Positions 7,051 through 13,375 of a stretch of 13,594 nucleotides of DNA are shown in pieces; positions within the stretch are counted from its first letter, which is position 1, and every line of letters starts with the position of its first letter. A program made the translations under genes and the position numbers. Under the pieces are notes generated by a model that had not been told where the DNA came from, did not search any database, and was given only the letters and a program-made list of their open reading frames with translations. Source of the stretch: Gammaproteobacteria bacterium (lineage in GTDB: Bacteria > Pseudomonadota > Gammaproteobacteria > Xanthomonadales > Xanthomonadaceae). The DNA lies in assembly GCA_030431185.1 (NCBI GenBank), contig JAUIJO010000062.1, forward strand, positions 1 through 13,594, given 5' to 3'.

Positions 7051-8337
7051 GACACATATTACGCGGCAGGCATCCCGGCCGGCAGTGCGCGCCATCCCCG
7101 GCTTGAGGAGAGGCGCCAGGTGCGCGCGTGCGTCGTGGGCGGCGGGTTTGCAGGCCTCAACACCGCGCTCGGTCTCGCCGAACGCGGCATCACCGATGTC
7201 GTGTTGCTCGAGGCGGAATGCATTGGCCATGGCGCCTCCGGACGCAATGGTGGCTTCGTGTTCGGCGGCTACTCCCGCGACGAAGCCACGCTGCTGGCCG
7301 ACCTGGGCCCGCAGCGGGCCCGCGCGATGTATGCCGGGACCCTCGAGGCGGTCGAGACGATCCGGAGACGGATACGCGACGCGGGCATCGATTGCGACAT
7401 GTGCGAGTCCGGGGTGATCTGGGCGAACTGGTTCCAGGACCCCACGCCATTGCGCGAACGCCAACGCCTGTTGGCCGAGGCCTACGGCGTCGAGTGGGAG
7501 TGGTTGTCGGCCCCTGACATGCGGGAGAGGCTGCGCACGTCGCGATATGGCGAGGGACTGTGCGAGCCGGACGCCTTCCATTTCCACCCCCTCCGGTATG
7601 CGCGCGGCCTCGCGCGAATGGCGGGGGAGCGGGGCGTGTCGATTTTCGAAGGCTCGCCTGCCATCGGCCTGCATCGGCAAGCGGATGGATGGCGGGTGGA
7701 GACGCCTCGCGGCGGGATCGTCGCCGACACCGTGGTGTTGGCCTGTGGCGGATACCTGGCGGGCCTGCTGCATCGGGTGGACGCGGGCGTGTTGCCGATT
7801 TCCACCTACGTCATGGCCACCGAGCCCCTGGGCGGGCGACTGGACGACGTGATGACGACGCGGGCGGCCGTGTACGACACCCGGTTCGCCTTCGACTACT
7901 ACCGACCCCTGCCGGATACCCGCCTGCTGTGGGGTGGCCGGATATCGATCCGCGAGCGCTCGCCGGCGGCGGTGAGGCGGCTGTTGTATCGCGACATGCT
8001 CAAGGTCTTCCCGCAGTTGCAGGGGGTTGGGATCGACCATGCGTGGTCGGGACGGATGAGCTATGCACGGCACCAGATGCCGCAGATCGGCCCGATCGAC
8101 GACGGTCTGTGGCTGGCGCAGGCGTTCGGCGGCCACGGCGTGGCGCCGACCACGCATGCCGGTGAATTGTTGGCGAGTGCGATCGCCGAAGGGGATACGC
8201 GCTGGGAGCGGTTCGCCGACTATGGCCTGGTGTCGGCGATGAAGCCCGCGGGTTTCGTCGCGGCGCAGGCCAGTTACTGGTGGGCCATGTGGCGGGACGG
8301 ATGGAAGGACTGGCGGGAACGGAGGGGCTTGGAGTGA
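7048..8337 (+). CDS. FAD-dependent oxidoreductase, PuuB-like (DAO family)
   Basis: This is a flavin enzyme of the D-amino-acid-oxidase fold, most like gamma-glutamylputrescine oxidase PuuB, which oxidises an amine to an aldehyde. Starting at TTG 7048 it has 429 residues, close to PuuB. The dinucleotide-binding loop is VVGGGFAGLNTAL (GGGFAG at 31-36), with the ribose-binding acidic residue in VVLLEAE (E55) and the flavin-contact segment GHGASGRNGGFVFGG (60-74). The C-terminal FAD segment is LAQAFGGHGVAPTTHAGELLA, which matches the PuuB pattern. The tail YWWAMWRDGWKDWRE is also typical. No puuA, puuC or puuD partner is nearby, so the substrate is open; other amines or amino acids are possible. 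The gene diverges from the small membrane protein gene and its stop overlaps the csaA-like start. Confidence 0.85.
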   Translation: MDTYYAAGIPAGSARHPRLEERRQVRACVVGGGFAGLNTALGLAERGITDVVLLEAECIGHGASGRNGGFVFGGYSRDEATLLADLGPQRARAMYAGTLEAVETIRRRIRDAGIDCDMCESGVIWANWFQDPTPLRERQRLLAEAYGVEWEWLSAPDMRERLRTSRYGEGLCEPDAFHFHPLRYARGLARMAGERGVSIFEGSPAIGLHRQADGWRVETPRGGIVADTVVLACGGYLAGLLHRVDAGVLPISTYVMATEPLGGRLDDVMTTRAAVYDTRFAFDYYRPLPDTRLLWGGRISIRERSPAAVRRLLYRDMLKVFPQLQGVGIDHAWSGRMSYARHQMPQIGPIDDGLWLAQAFGGHGVAPTTHAGELLASAIAEGDTRWERFADYGLVSAMKPAGFVAAQASYWWAMWRDGWKDWRERRGLE

Positions 8338-8687
8338 AGCAAGACGACACTGATCCGGCGACGATCGAATGGTCCGATTTCGCCAAGGTCGTGATGTGCG
8401 CGGGGACCGTGCTGCGGGTCGAGGACTTTCCCGGCGCGCGCAGGCCGGCGTGGCGGTTGTGGGTCGATTTCGGCCCCCATGGCGTGCTCAAGACCAGCGC
8501 ACAGGTCCGCGACCTCTATCCGGCGGCGTCGCTGGTCGGCAAGCAGGTCGTGGGCGTGATCAATTTCCCGCCCAAGCAGATCGGCCCCTTCATGTCCGAG
8601 TTCCTGCTGACCGGATTCCCGACGGAGGCGGGCGTGGTGGTCACCACGCTCGAGCGACACGTGCCGGATGGCACCCGCATGGCCTGA
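8334..8687 (+). CDS. csaA: CsaA-like tRNA-binding domain protein
   Basis: CsaA is a small dimeric OB-fold protein related to the tRNA-binding domain of MetRS/Arc1p, with reported chaperone and export-related activity in Bacillus. The start is GTG 8334, which overlaps the oxidase stop as GTGA; GGAGG at 8321-8325 sits eight bases upstream. The product is 117 residues (family about 110). It shows the whole CsaA pattern: WSDFAKVVMCAGTVLRVEDF, ARRPAWRLWVDFG, LKTSAQVRDLY, LVGKQVVGVINFPPKQIGPFMSEFLLTG and a C-terminal HVPDGTRM. The INFPPKQIGPFMSE segment is diagnostic of CsaA and distinguishes it from the MetRS-appended form. Coupled translation with the oxidase is likely; no functional link is known to me. 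Confidence 0.92.
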   Translation: MKQDDTDPATIEWSDFAKVVMCAGTVLRVEDFPGARRPAWRLWVDFGPHGVLKTSAQVRDLYPAASLVGKQVVGVINFPPKQIGPFMSEFLLTGFPTEAGVVVTTLERHVPDGTRMA

Positions 8688-8707
8688 AGACCGCCCGCCG
8701 GAGGGAC

Positions 8708-8742
8708 GAATGGAAACGGCGCCCGGGGCGCCGTTTCCATTC
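8708..8742. terminator. Perfect 16-bp hairpin between convergent genes, bidirectional terminator
   Basis: GAATGGAAACGGCGCC at 8708-8723 is exactly complementary to 8727-8742, leaving a 3-nt loop (CGG). It lies 20 bases after the csaA stop and 37 bases past the thiolase stop on the other strand, so it can serve both. Each strand ends the stem with GTTTCCATTC, a modest T-rich run in place of a full T tract. Confidence 0.8.
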
Positions 8743-8779
8743 GCGTGAGCCCGGGCCGCGCGCCGGGGCAAGGCGTCCG

Positions 8780-9985
8780 TCAGAGCGACTCGAAGATGCC
8801 CGCCGCGCCCATGCCGGTGCCGATGCACATGGTCACCATGCCGTACTTCTGCTGGCGCCGGCGCAGGCCGTGCAGGATCGTCGCGGTGCGGATCGCACCG
8901 GTGGCGCCGAGCGGGTGGCCCAGGGCGATCGCGCCGCCCAGCGGATTGACCTTGCTGGCGTCGAGCTCGCAGTCGCGGATCACCGCCAGGGCCTGTGCCG
9001 CGAACGCCTCGTTGAGCTCGATCCAATCCAACTGGTCGCGCGTCAGGCCGGCCTGCTTGAGGGCCTTGGGAATCGCGGCGATCGGGCCGATGCCCATCAC
9101 CTCGGGGCGCACGCCCGCGACGGAGAAGCTGACGAAGCGGGCCAGCGGGGTCAGGCCATAATCCTTGACGGCCTGCTCGGAGGCCAGCAGCACCGCGCCG
9201 GCACCGTCGCTCATCTGCGAGCTGTTGCCGGCGGTGACGCTGCCACCGAACTGGCCGTTGCGGAACACCGGGCGAAGCTTGGCCAGCCCTTCCATCGAAG
9301 AGTCGGGACGCGGGCCCTCGTCGTTCTCGACCAGCAGCTTGCGCAGGCGGATCGTGTTGCCGGCGAGGTCGGGCTGGTGGGAAACGACCTCGTAGGGGCT
9401 GATCTCGTCGCGGAACTCGCCGGCTTCGATCGCCGCGATGGCCTTCTGGTGGGAGGCCAGCGCGAACGCGTCCTGCTGCTCGCGCGAGACCTTCCACTCC
9501 TCGGCGACCTTCTCGGCGGTGATGCCCATGCCATAGGCGATGGCGATGTTCTCGTCCCGCGCGAACACCTCGGGGCTCAGGGCGACCTTGTTGCCCATCA
9601 TCGGCACCATCGACATCGATTCGGTGCCACCGGCCAGCATCAGGTCGGCGTTGCCCAGGCGGATCTCGTTGGCGGCCAGGGCGACGGCCTGCAGGCCGGA
9701 CGAGCAGAAGCGGTTGATCGTCTGCGCCGCCACCGTGTTGGGCAGGCCGGCCAGCAGCACGCCGATGCGCGCCACGTTCATGCCCTGCTCGCCCTCGGGC
9801 ATGGCGCAGCCGATCACCGCGTCGTCGATGCGGCTGGTGTCGATGCCGGGCGCCTGGGCGACCACGCTGCGCAGCACGTGCGCCAGCATCTCGTCGGGAC
9901 GGGTGTTGCGGAACACCCCGCGTGGCGCCTTGCCGACCGGGGTGCGGGTGGCGGCGACGATGTAGGCGTCTTGTACTTGTTTCAT
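8780..9985 (-). CDS. fadA: Acetyl-CoA C-acyltransferase (3-ketoacyl-CoA thiolase)
   Basis: The enzyme cleaves 3-ketoacyl-CoA with CoA to acetyl-CoA and a shortened acyl-CoA, the last step of beta-oxidation. The 401-residue length is typical of type I thiolases. The nucleophile is C94 in INRFCSSGLQA. The other active-site parts are NEAFA (325-329), GGAIALGHPLGATGA with H357, and CIGTGMG with the acid/base C387. The N-terminal IVAATRTPVGKAPRGVF and the middle VTAGNSSQMSDGAGA are standard. Translation starts at 9985 with GGAG (9992-9995) six bases upstream. It is the promoter-distal gene of the - strand operon, behind the fused dehydrogenase/hydratase, as fadA follows fadN in Bacillus. A biosynthetic acetoacetyl-CoA thiolase is possible by motif alone, but the context favours fatty acid breakdown. 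fadI would be an equally fair name. Confidence 0.93.
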   Translation of the reverse strand: MKQVQDAYIVAATRTPVGKAPRGVFRNTRPDEMLAHVLRSVVAQAPGIDTSRIDDAVIGCAMPEGEQGMNVARIGVLLAGLPNTVAAQTINRFCSSGLQAVALAANEIRLGNADLMLAGGTESMSMVPMMGNKVALSPEVFARDENIAIAYGMGITAEKVAEEWKVSREQQDAFALASHQKAIAAIEAGEFRDEISPYEVVSHQPDLAGNTIRLRKLLVENDEGPRPDSSMEGLAKLRPVFRNGQFGGSVTAGNSSQMSDGAGAVLLASEQAVKDYGLTPLARFVSFSVAGVRPEVMGIGPIAAIPKALKQAGLTRDQLDWIELNEAFAAQALAVIRDCELDASKVNPLGGAIALGHPLGATGAIRTATILHGLRRRQQKYGMVTMCIGTGMGAAGIFESL

Positions 9986-10001
9986 GGCTTTCTCCGAAAG
10001 C

Positions 10002-10089
10002 GTGATTCGTCATTGGTGATGGGTGATGGGGGGAGGGGAGAGGAAAAGGTCTTGCCTTTTCCAATCACTCATCCCGAATCACCAATCAC
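10002..10089. repeat. Imperfect inverted repeat built of 7-bp units (GTGATTG-like)
   Basis: The 112-bp gap between the fadN-like gene and the thiolase gene is almost filled by this element. The outer arms, 10002-10027 and the reverse complement of 10064-10089, match at 21 of 26 positions. The inner arms GGAAAAGG (10042-10049) and CCTTTTCC (10055-10062) match perfectly around a 5-nt loop. The left arm reads in 7-base phase GTGATTC, GTCATTG, GTGATGG, GTGATGG, GGGGAGG, GGAGAGG. The right arm on the other strand reads GTGATTG, GTGATTC, GGGATGA, GTGATTG, GAAAAGG. Such heptad-type intergenic repeats are, to my memory, common in Xanthomonadaceae. In the transcript it would form a long hairpin between the two coding regions. 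Confidence 0.7.
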
Positions 10090-10097
10090 GGCTGTTT

Positions 10098-12473
10098 TCA
10101 GTTCCTGAGCGGCTTGCCGGTCTTGAGCATGTGCGCGATGCGCTCCTGGGTCCTGGGCATCTGCGCCAGGGCGACGAAGTGCTCGCGCTCAAGGCGGATC
10201 AGCCAGTCCTCGTCCACCAGCGCATCCTTGTCGACTTCGCCGCCGCACATGACGGTGGCGATGCGGCTGGCGATCTCGTAGTCGTGCGGCGAGATGAAGC
10301 GACCCTCCAGCATGTTGACCAGCATCATCTTGAAGGTGGCGATGCCGACGTCGCCGGCGACGCGGATCCGGCGGGCGGGCAGGGGCGGGCGGTAGCCGCT
10401 CTCGGCCAGCGCCAGGGCACGGGCCTTGGCCACGTGCAGCAGCTCGAAGGCGTTGAACACGACCGTGTCCTCGTCGCGCGCCAGTTTGAGGGCCTTGGCC
10501 TCCATCGCGGAGGTCGCGACCTTGGCCATCGCCACGCTCTCGAAGGCCGTCTTGAGTTCGGCGAAGACGTCGCCGCTGGCGCCGGCGCGCTCGGAGGCGC
10601 GCACCGCGAACTCCTTGAGCCCGCCACCGGCCGGCAGCAGGCCGACGCCGGCCTCGACCAGTCCGACGTAGCTCTCCAGGCCGAACACCGTGTGCGCGGC
10701 ATGCATCTGGAATTCGCAACCGCCGCCGAGTGCCAGGCCGCGGACCGCCGCGACCACCGGGACCAGCGAGTACTTGATCCGCTGGCTGGTGGCCTGGAAG
10801 TTGGCCACCATCGCCTCGAAGCCCCCGACGTCGCCGGCCTGCAGCAAGCCGAGCGCGCCGGCCAGGTCGGCGCCGGCGGAGAAGGGTTCCTTCGGTTGCC
10901 AGATCACCATGCCGCGGAAGTCGCGCTCGGCGACGCCGATCGCTTCCTGGATGCCATCGAGCACGTGGTCGTTGACCGTGTGCATCTTGGTCTTGAAGCT
11001 GAGGACGGCGATCTCGTCGCCATCGTCCGCCCACAGGCGCACGCCCTCGTTCTCGAACACGGTGCGGCCCTGCTCGAAGCGCTCGCCCAGCAGCGGGTCG
11101 GGGAAGCGCTGGCGCGCGTAGACCGGATTGGCCGAACGCGGCACCTTGGCGTCGCGCGACGGGCTGTAGCTGCCCTCGGTCGAGTGCACGCCTTCGCGGC
11201 CGTCGAAGACCCAGTCCGGCAGGGCGGCGCCGCTCATCGCATCGCCCGACACGATGTCCTCGGCGATCCATTCGGCGACCTGCTTCCAGCCCGCGGCCTG
11301 CCAGCTCTCGAACGGGCCCATCGACCAGCCGTAGCCCCAGCGCATCGCGAAATCGACGTCGCGCGCGGTGTCGGCGATCGACTCCAGGTGGTAGGCGCTG
11401 TAGTGGAAGGTGTCGCGGAAGCACGCCCACAGGAACTTCGCCTGCGGGTGCCCGCTGGCGCGGAGCGCGGCGAATTTCTTCGCCGGGTCGCGTTCCTTGA
11501 GGAGGGCGGCGACCTCGGCATCGGGTTCAACGGCGCTGGGACGGTAGTCCTGCGCCTTCAGGTCCAGGACCATGATGTCCTTGCCCTGCTTGGTATAGAC
11601 GCCGGCGCGGGTCTTCTGGCCCAGCGCGCCCTTCTCGATCAGGGCGAGCAGCCACTTGGGCGCCTTGAAGTACTTGTGCCACGGGTCCTCGGGCAAGGTG
11701 TCGGCCATGGTCTTGATGACGTGGGCCATCGTGTCCAGGCCCACCACGTCGGCGGTCCGGTACGTCGCCGACTTGGGCCGCCCGATCGCCGGCCCGGTCA
11801 ACGCATCCACGGTGTCGAAGCCCAGGCCGAAGACCTCGGTGTGATGCATGGCGGCCAGCATCGAGAACACGCCGATGCGGTTGCCGATGAAGTTGGGCGT
11901 GTCCTTGGCGATGACCACGCCCTTGCCCAGGGTCGTGGTGAGGAAGGTCTCCAGGCCGGCCAGCACGTCGGCATCGGTCCCCTTGGCGGGGATCAGCTCG
12001 GCCAGGTGCATGTAGCGCGGGGGGTTGAAGAAGTGGACCCCGCAGAAGCGGTGCCGCAACTGTTCGGGCAGCACGTCGGCGAGCGCGTTGATGCCCAGGC
12101 CGGAGGTATTGCTGGCCAGCACCGCGTGGTCGGCCACGTACGGGGCGATCTTCTTGTAGAGGTCCTGCTTCCAGTCCATCCGCTCGGCGATCGCCTCGAT
12201 GATCAGGTCGCAGCCTTCCAGCAGCTCCAGGCCCGTCTCGTAGTTGGCGGGGGTGATCCGCGACGCCAGGGCCTTGTCGGCCAGCGGGGCCGGGCTCAGC
12301 CTGGCCAGGTTGGCGATCGCCCGGGTCACGATGCCATTGGGGTCCCCGTCCTTGGCCGGCAGGTCGTACAGCACCGTGTCGACGCCGGCATTGGTGAGGT
12401 GCGCGGCGATCTGGGCACCCATGACACCCGCGCCCAGGACAGCGGCACGACGTACAGGCATGTTCTTAGACAT
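10098..12473 (-). CDS. fadN: FadN-type 3-hydroxyacyl-CoA dehydrogenase / enoyl-CoA hydratase fusion
   Basis: This bifunctional enzyme carries out the hydration and NAD-dependent dehydrogenation steps of beta-oxidation. The dehydrogenase comes first: NAD loop VLGAGVMGAQIAAHL (GAGVMG at 14-19), SNTSGL (121-126), H147 in GVHFFNPPRYMHLAEL with its partner glutamate E159, then KDTPNFIGNRIG and GPAIGRPKSATYRTADVVGLD. The hydratase is C-terminal: oxyanion segment FSAGADL (530-536), then E586 in LALGGGCE and E606 in GLVEAGVGLLPAGGG, both catalytic glutamates present. This order is the reverse of E. coli FadB/FadJ. With 791 residues and the ending MLKTGKPLRN it matches Bacillus FadN closely. I start at ATG 12473, ten bases after AAGGA (12484-12488); an in-frame TTG at 12482 is too close to that site, and ATG 12461 is a further alternative. 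It follows the TetR gene by 42 bp in the same direction. Confidence 0.92.
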   Translation of the reverse strand: MSKNMPVRRAAVLGAGVMGAQIAAHLTNAGVDTVLYDLPAKDGDPNGIVTRAIANLARLSPAPLADKALASRITPANYETGLELLEGCDLIIEAIAERMDWKQDLYKKIAPYVADHAVLASNTSGLGINALADVLPEQLRHRFCGVHFFNPPRYMHLAELIPAKGTDADVLAGLETFLTTTLGKGVVIAKDTPNFIGNRIGVFSMLAAMHHTEVFGLGFDTVDALTGPAIGRPKSATYRTADVVGLDTMAHVIKTMADTLPEDPWHKYFKAPKWLLALIEKGALGQKTRAGVYTKQGKDIMVLDLKAQDYRPSAVEPDAEVAALLKERDPAKKFAALRASGHPQAKFLWACFRDTFHYSAYHLESIADTARDVDFAMRWGYGWSMGPFESWQAAGWKQVAEWIAEDIVSGDAMSGAALPDWVFDGREGVHSTEGSYSPSRDAKVPRSANPVYARQRFPDPLLGERFEQGRTVFENEGVRLWADDGDEIAVLSFKTKMHTVNDHVLDGIQEAIGVAERDFRGMVIWQPKEPFSAGADLAGALGLLQAGDVGGFEAMVANFQATSQRIKYSLVPVVAAVRGLALGGGCEFQMHAAHTVFGLESYVGLVEAGVGLLPAGGGLKEFAVRASERAGASGDVFAELKTAFESVAMAKVATSAMEAKALKLARDEDTVVFNAFELLHVAKARALALAESGYRPPLPARRIRVAGDVGIATFKMMLVNMLEGRFISPHDYEIASRIATVMCGGEVDKDALVDEDWLIRLEREHFVALAQMPRTQERIAHMLKTGKPLRN

Positions 12474-12515
12474 ATTCTTCAAGTCCTTGTTGTAAAACGA
12501 TGAAAATTAAGAGGC

Positions 12516-13136
12516 TCAGCTCTTGAAGCCGGCGGCGGCGAAACGGATCAGTTCCCGGGCGGCGCGCTCGCGGTGGGCGGCTTCGGTGACGCCGGCGGGG
12601 CGCTTGATCAGCCCGAAATCCGCCATCGCATAGGTCAGTGCCCCGGCCAGGAAGTCCAGGCGCCAGTAGAGCTCCTCCTTGCTCAGGGCCGGCACGCAGG
12701 TCGAGATGGCCTTGGCGAAATCACGCAGGACATGGCCGTAATGGTCCGACAGGAACTTGCGCAGGCTGTCGTTCTTCTCCGCGTACGCGCGGGCGACCAC
12801 GCGGACGAAGGAGGCGCCGCCGTGCCGGTCCTGGGCCAGCGCCAGGGCCGGCTCCACGAAGGCGGCGAGGATGGGTTCCAGCTCCCCGGGGGTGTCGGCC
12901 ACCGCCGCGCGGAGGGCGGCGAGACGCTGGGCGCTCATGTCGTCCATGCGGCGCCGGAACACCTCGTTGACGAGGTTTTCCTTGCTGCCGAAGTGGTAGT
13001 TGACCGCCGCGATGTTGACGTCCGCGCGGCTGGTGACCTGTCTCAGCGAGGTTCCGGTGAAGCCGAACTGCGCGAAGAGTTCCTCGGCGGCGCCCAGGAT
13101 GCGGTCCTTGGTGGAAAAGTGGGCAGTGGCTGCCAT
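12516..13136 (-). CDS. TetR family transcriptional regulator, PsrA-like
   Basis: This is a 206-residue repressor-type protein. The N-terminal TetR domain spans about residues 8-62: TKDRILGAAEELFAQFGF, then the helix-turn-helix TSLRQVTSRADVNIAAVNYHFGSKENLVNEVF. The TS(K/R)A-VN-AAVNYHFGSK run and the later LYWRLDFLAGALTYAMADF strongly resemble Pseudomonas PsrA, which senses long-chain acyl groups and controls beta-oxidation genes. I recall this similarity and have not computed it. I start at ATG 13136 (MAATAHF); the longer open frame to 13217 would run through the operator. The gene is first in an operon with the fadN-like and thiolase genes. A palindrome with the PsrA core lies just upstream over the promoter, so autorepression relieved by an acyl-CoA or fatty acid is the likely control. 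CFA-/QuiR-type TetR proteins are less likely given the context. Confidence 0.88.
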   Translation of the reverse strand: MAATAHFSTKDRILGAAEELFAQFGFTGTSLRQVTSRADVNIAAVNYHFGSKENLVNEVFRRRMDDMSAQRLAALRAAVADTPGELEPILAAFVEPALALAQDRHGGASFVRVVARAYAEKNDSLRKFLSDHYGHVLRDFAKAISTCVPALSKEELYWRLDFLAGALTYAMADFGLIKRPAGVTEAAHRERAARELIRFAAAGFKS

Positions 13137-13172
13137 CGGGGTCTCTGCGTGGAAAGGAGGGGGCGGCAATGA

Positions 13173-13190
13173 ATCAAACGCTTGTTTGAT
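13173..13190. promoter_or_regulatory. PsrA-type operator palindrome
   Basis: ATCAAAC (13173-13179) and GTTTGAT (13184-13190) form a perfect 7-bp inverted repeat around a 4-bp spacer (GCTT). The inner part CAAAC-N4-GTTTG agrees with the published Pseudomonas PsrA core, (G/C)AAAC-N2-4-GTTT(G/C). It lies 37-54 bases upstream of the TetR start and overlaps the predicted -10 element and start site. Confidence 0.8.
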
Positions 13191-13217
13191 CCTAGGCGCG
13201 CGACCGGGGGACGTCAA
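13189..13217 (-). promoter_or_regulatory. Sigma-70-type promoter of the TetR-fadN-fadA operon
   Basis: On the - strand, TTGACG (13212-13217, 5 of 6 to consensus) and TAGGAT (13189-13194, 4 of 6) are 17 bases apart. Transcription would start near 13182, inside the palindrome, leaving a leader of about 45 bases before ATG 13136. A repressor bound to the operator would block it. Confidence 0.6.
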
Positions 13218-13237
13218 TGGAGTGGTTCAGATTCACG

Positions 13238-13267
13238 GTGACAAGCACGTCGTCGATTCGTTAGAAT
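13238..13267 (+). promoter_or_regulatory. Sigma-70-type promoter upstream of ndk
   Basis: GTGACA (13238-13243, 5 of 6) and TAGAAT (13262-13267, 5 of 6) are separated by 18 bases. The predicted start site is near 13275. It is back to back with the operon promoter on the other strand, with 20 bases between the two -35 elements. Confidence 0.55.
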
Positions 13268-13286
13268 TACCGCAGCCATATCGGCT

Positions 13287-13314
13287 AAACCCGTGCCACT
13301 GCACGGGTTTTTCT
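13287..13314 (+). terminator. Intrinsic terminator in the ndk leader
   Basis: AAACCCGTGC (13287-13296) and GCACGGGTTT (13301-13310) form a perfect 10-bp stem with loop CACT, followed by TTCTGTT so that five T residues end the stem region. It is the most canonical terminator in the window. No + strand coding region precedes it; it starts only about 12 bases after the predicted ndk start site and ends 62 bases before ATG 13376. It could attenuate ndk, end a very short RNA, or insulate ndk. Confidence 0.75.
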
Positions 13315-13375
13315 GTTACTCTCGGGCACTCGCCAAGGAATGGGCGAGAGCGGCCCGCCTACCCGGAGAATTTCC

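Noticed and set aside
8369..10108. A 579-codon + strand frame and a 596-codon - strand frame (8274-10064) across csaA and the thiolase gene
   Set aside because: Both run through recognised genes and a strong terminator hairpin in the wrong frames, and neither gives any family-like segment.
10023..12503. An 826-codon open frame on the + strand opposite the fadN-like gene
   Set aside because: It mirrors a complete bifunctional enzyme with all catalytic residues on the other strand, shows only His/Gly/Arg-rich low-information sequence and has no plausible ribosome site.
13137..13217. Longer TetR product starting at 13217
   Set aside because: The extension would translate through the operator and promoter, and the TetR family normally begins a few residues before the first helix, as given by ATG 13136.
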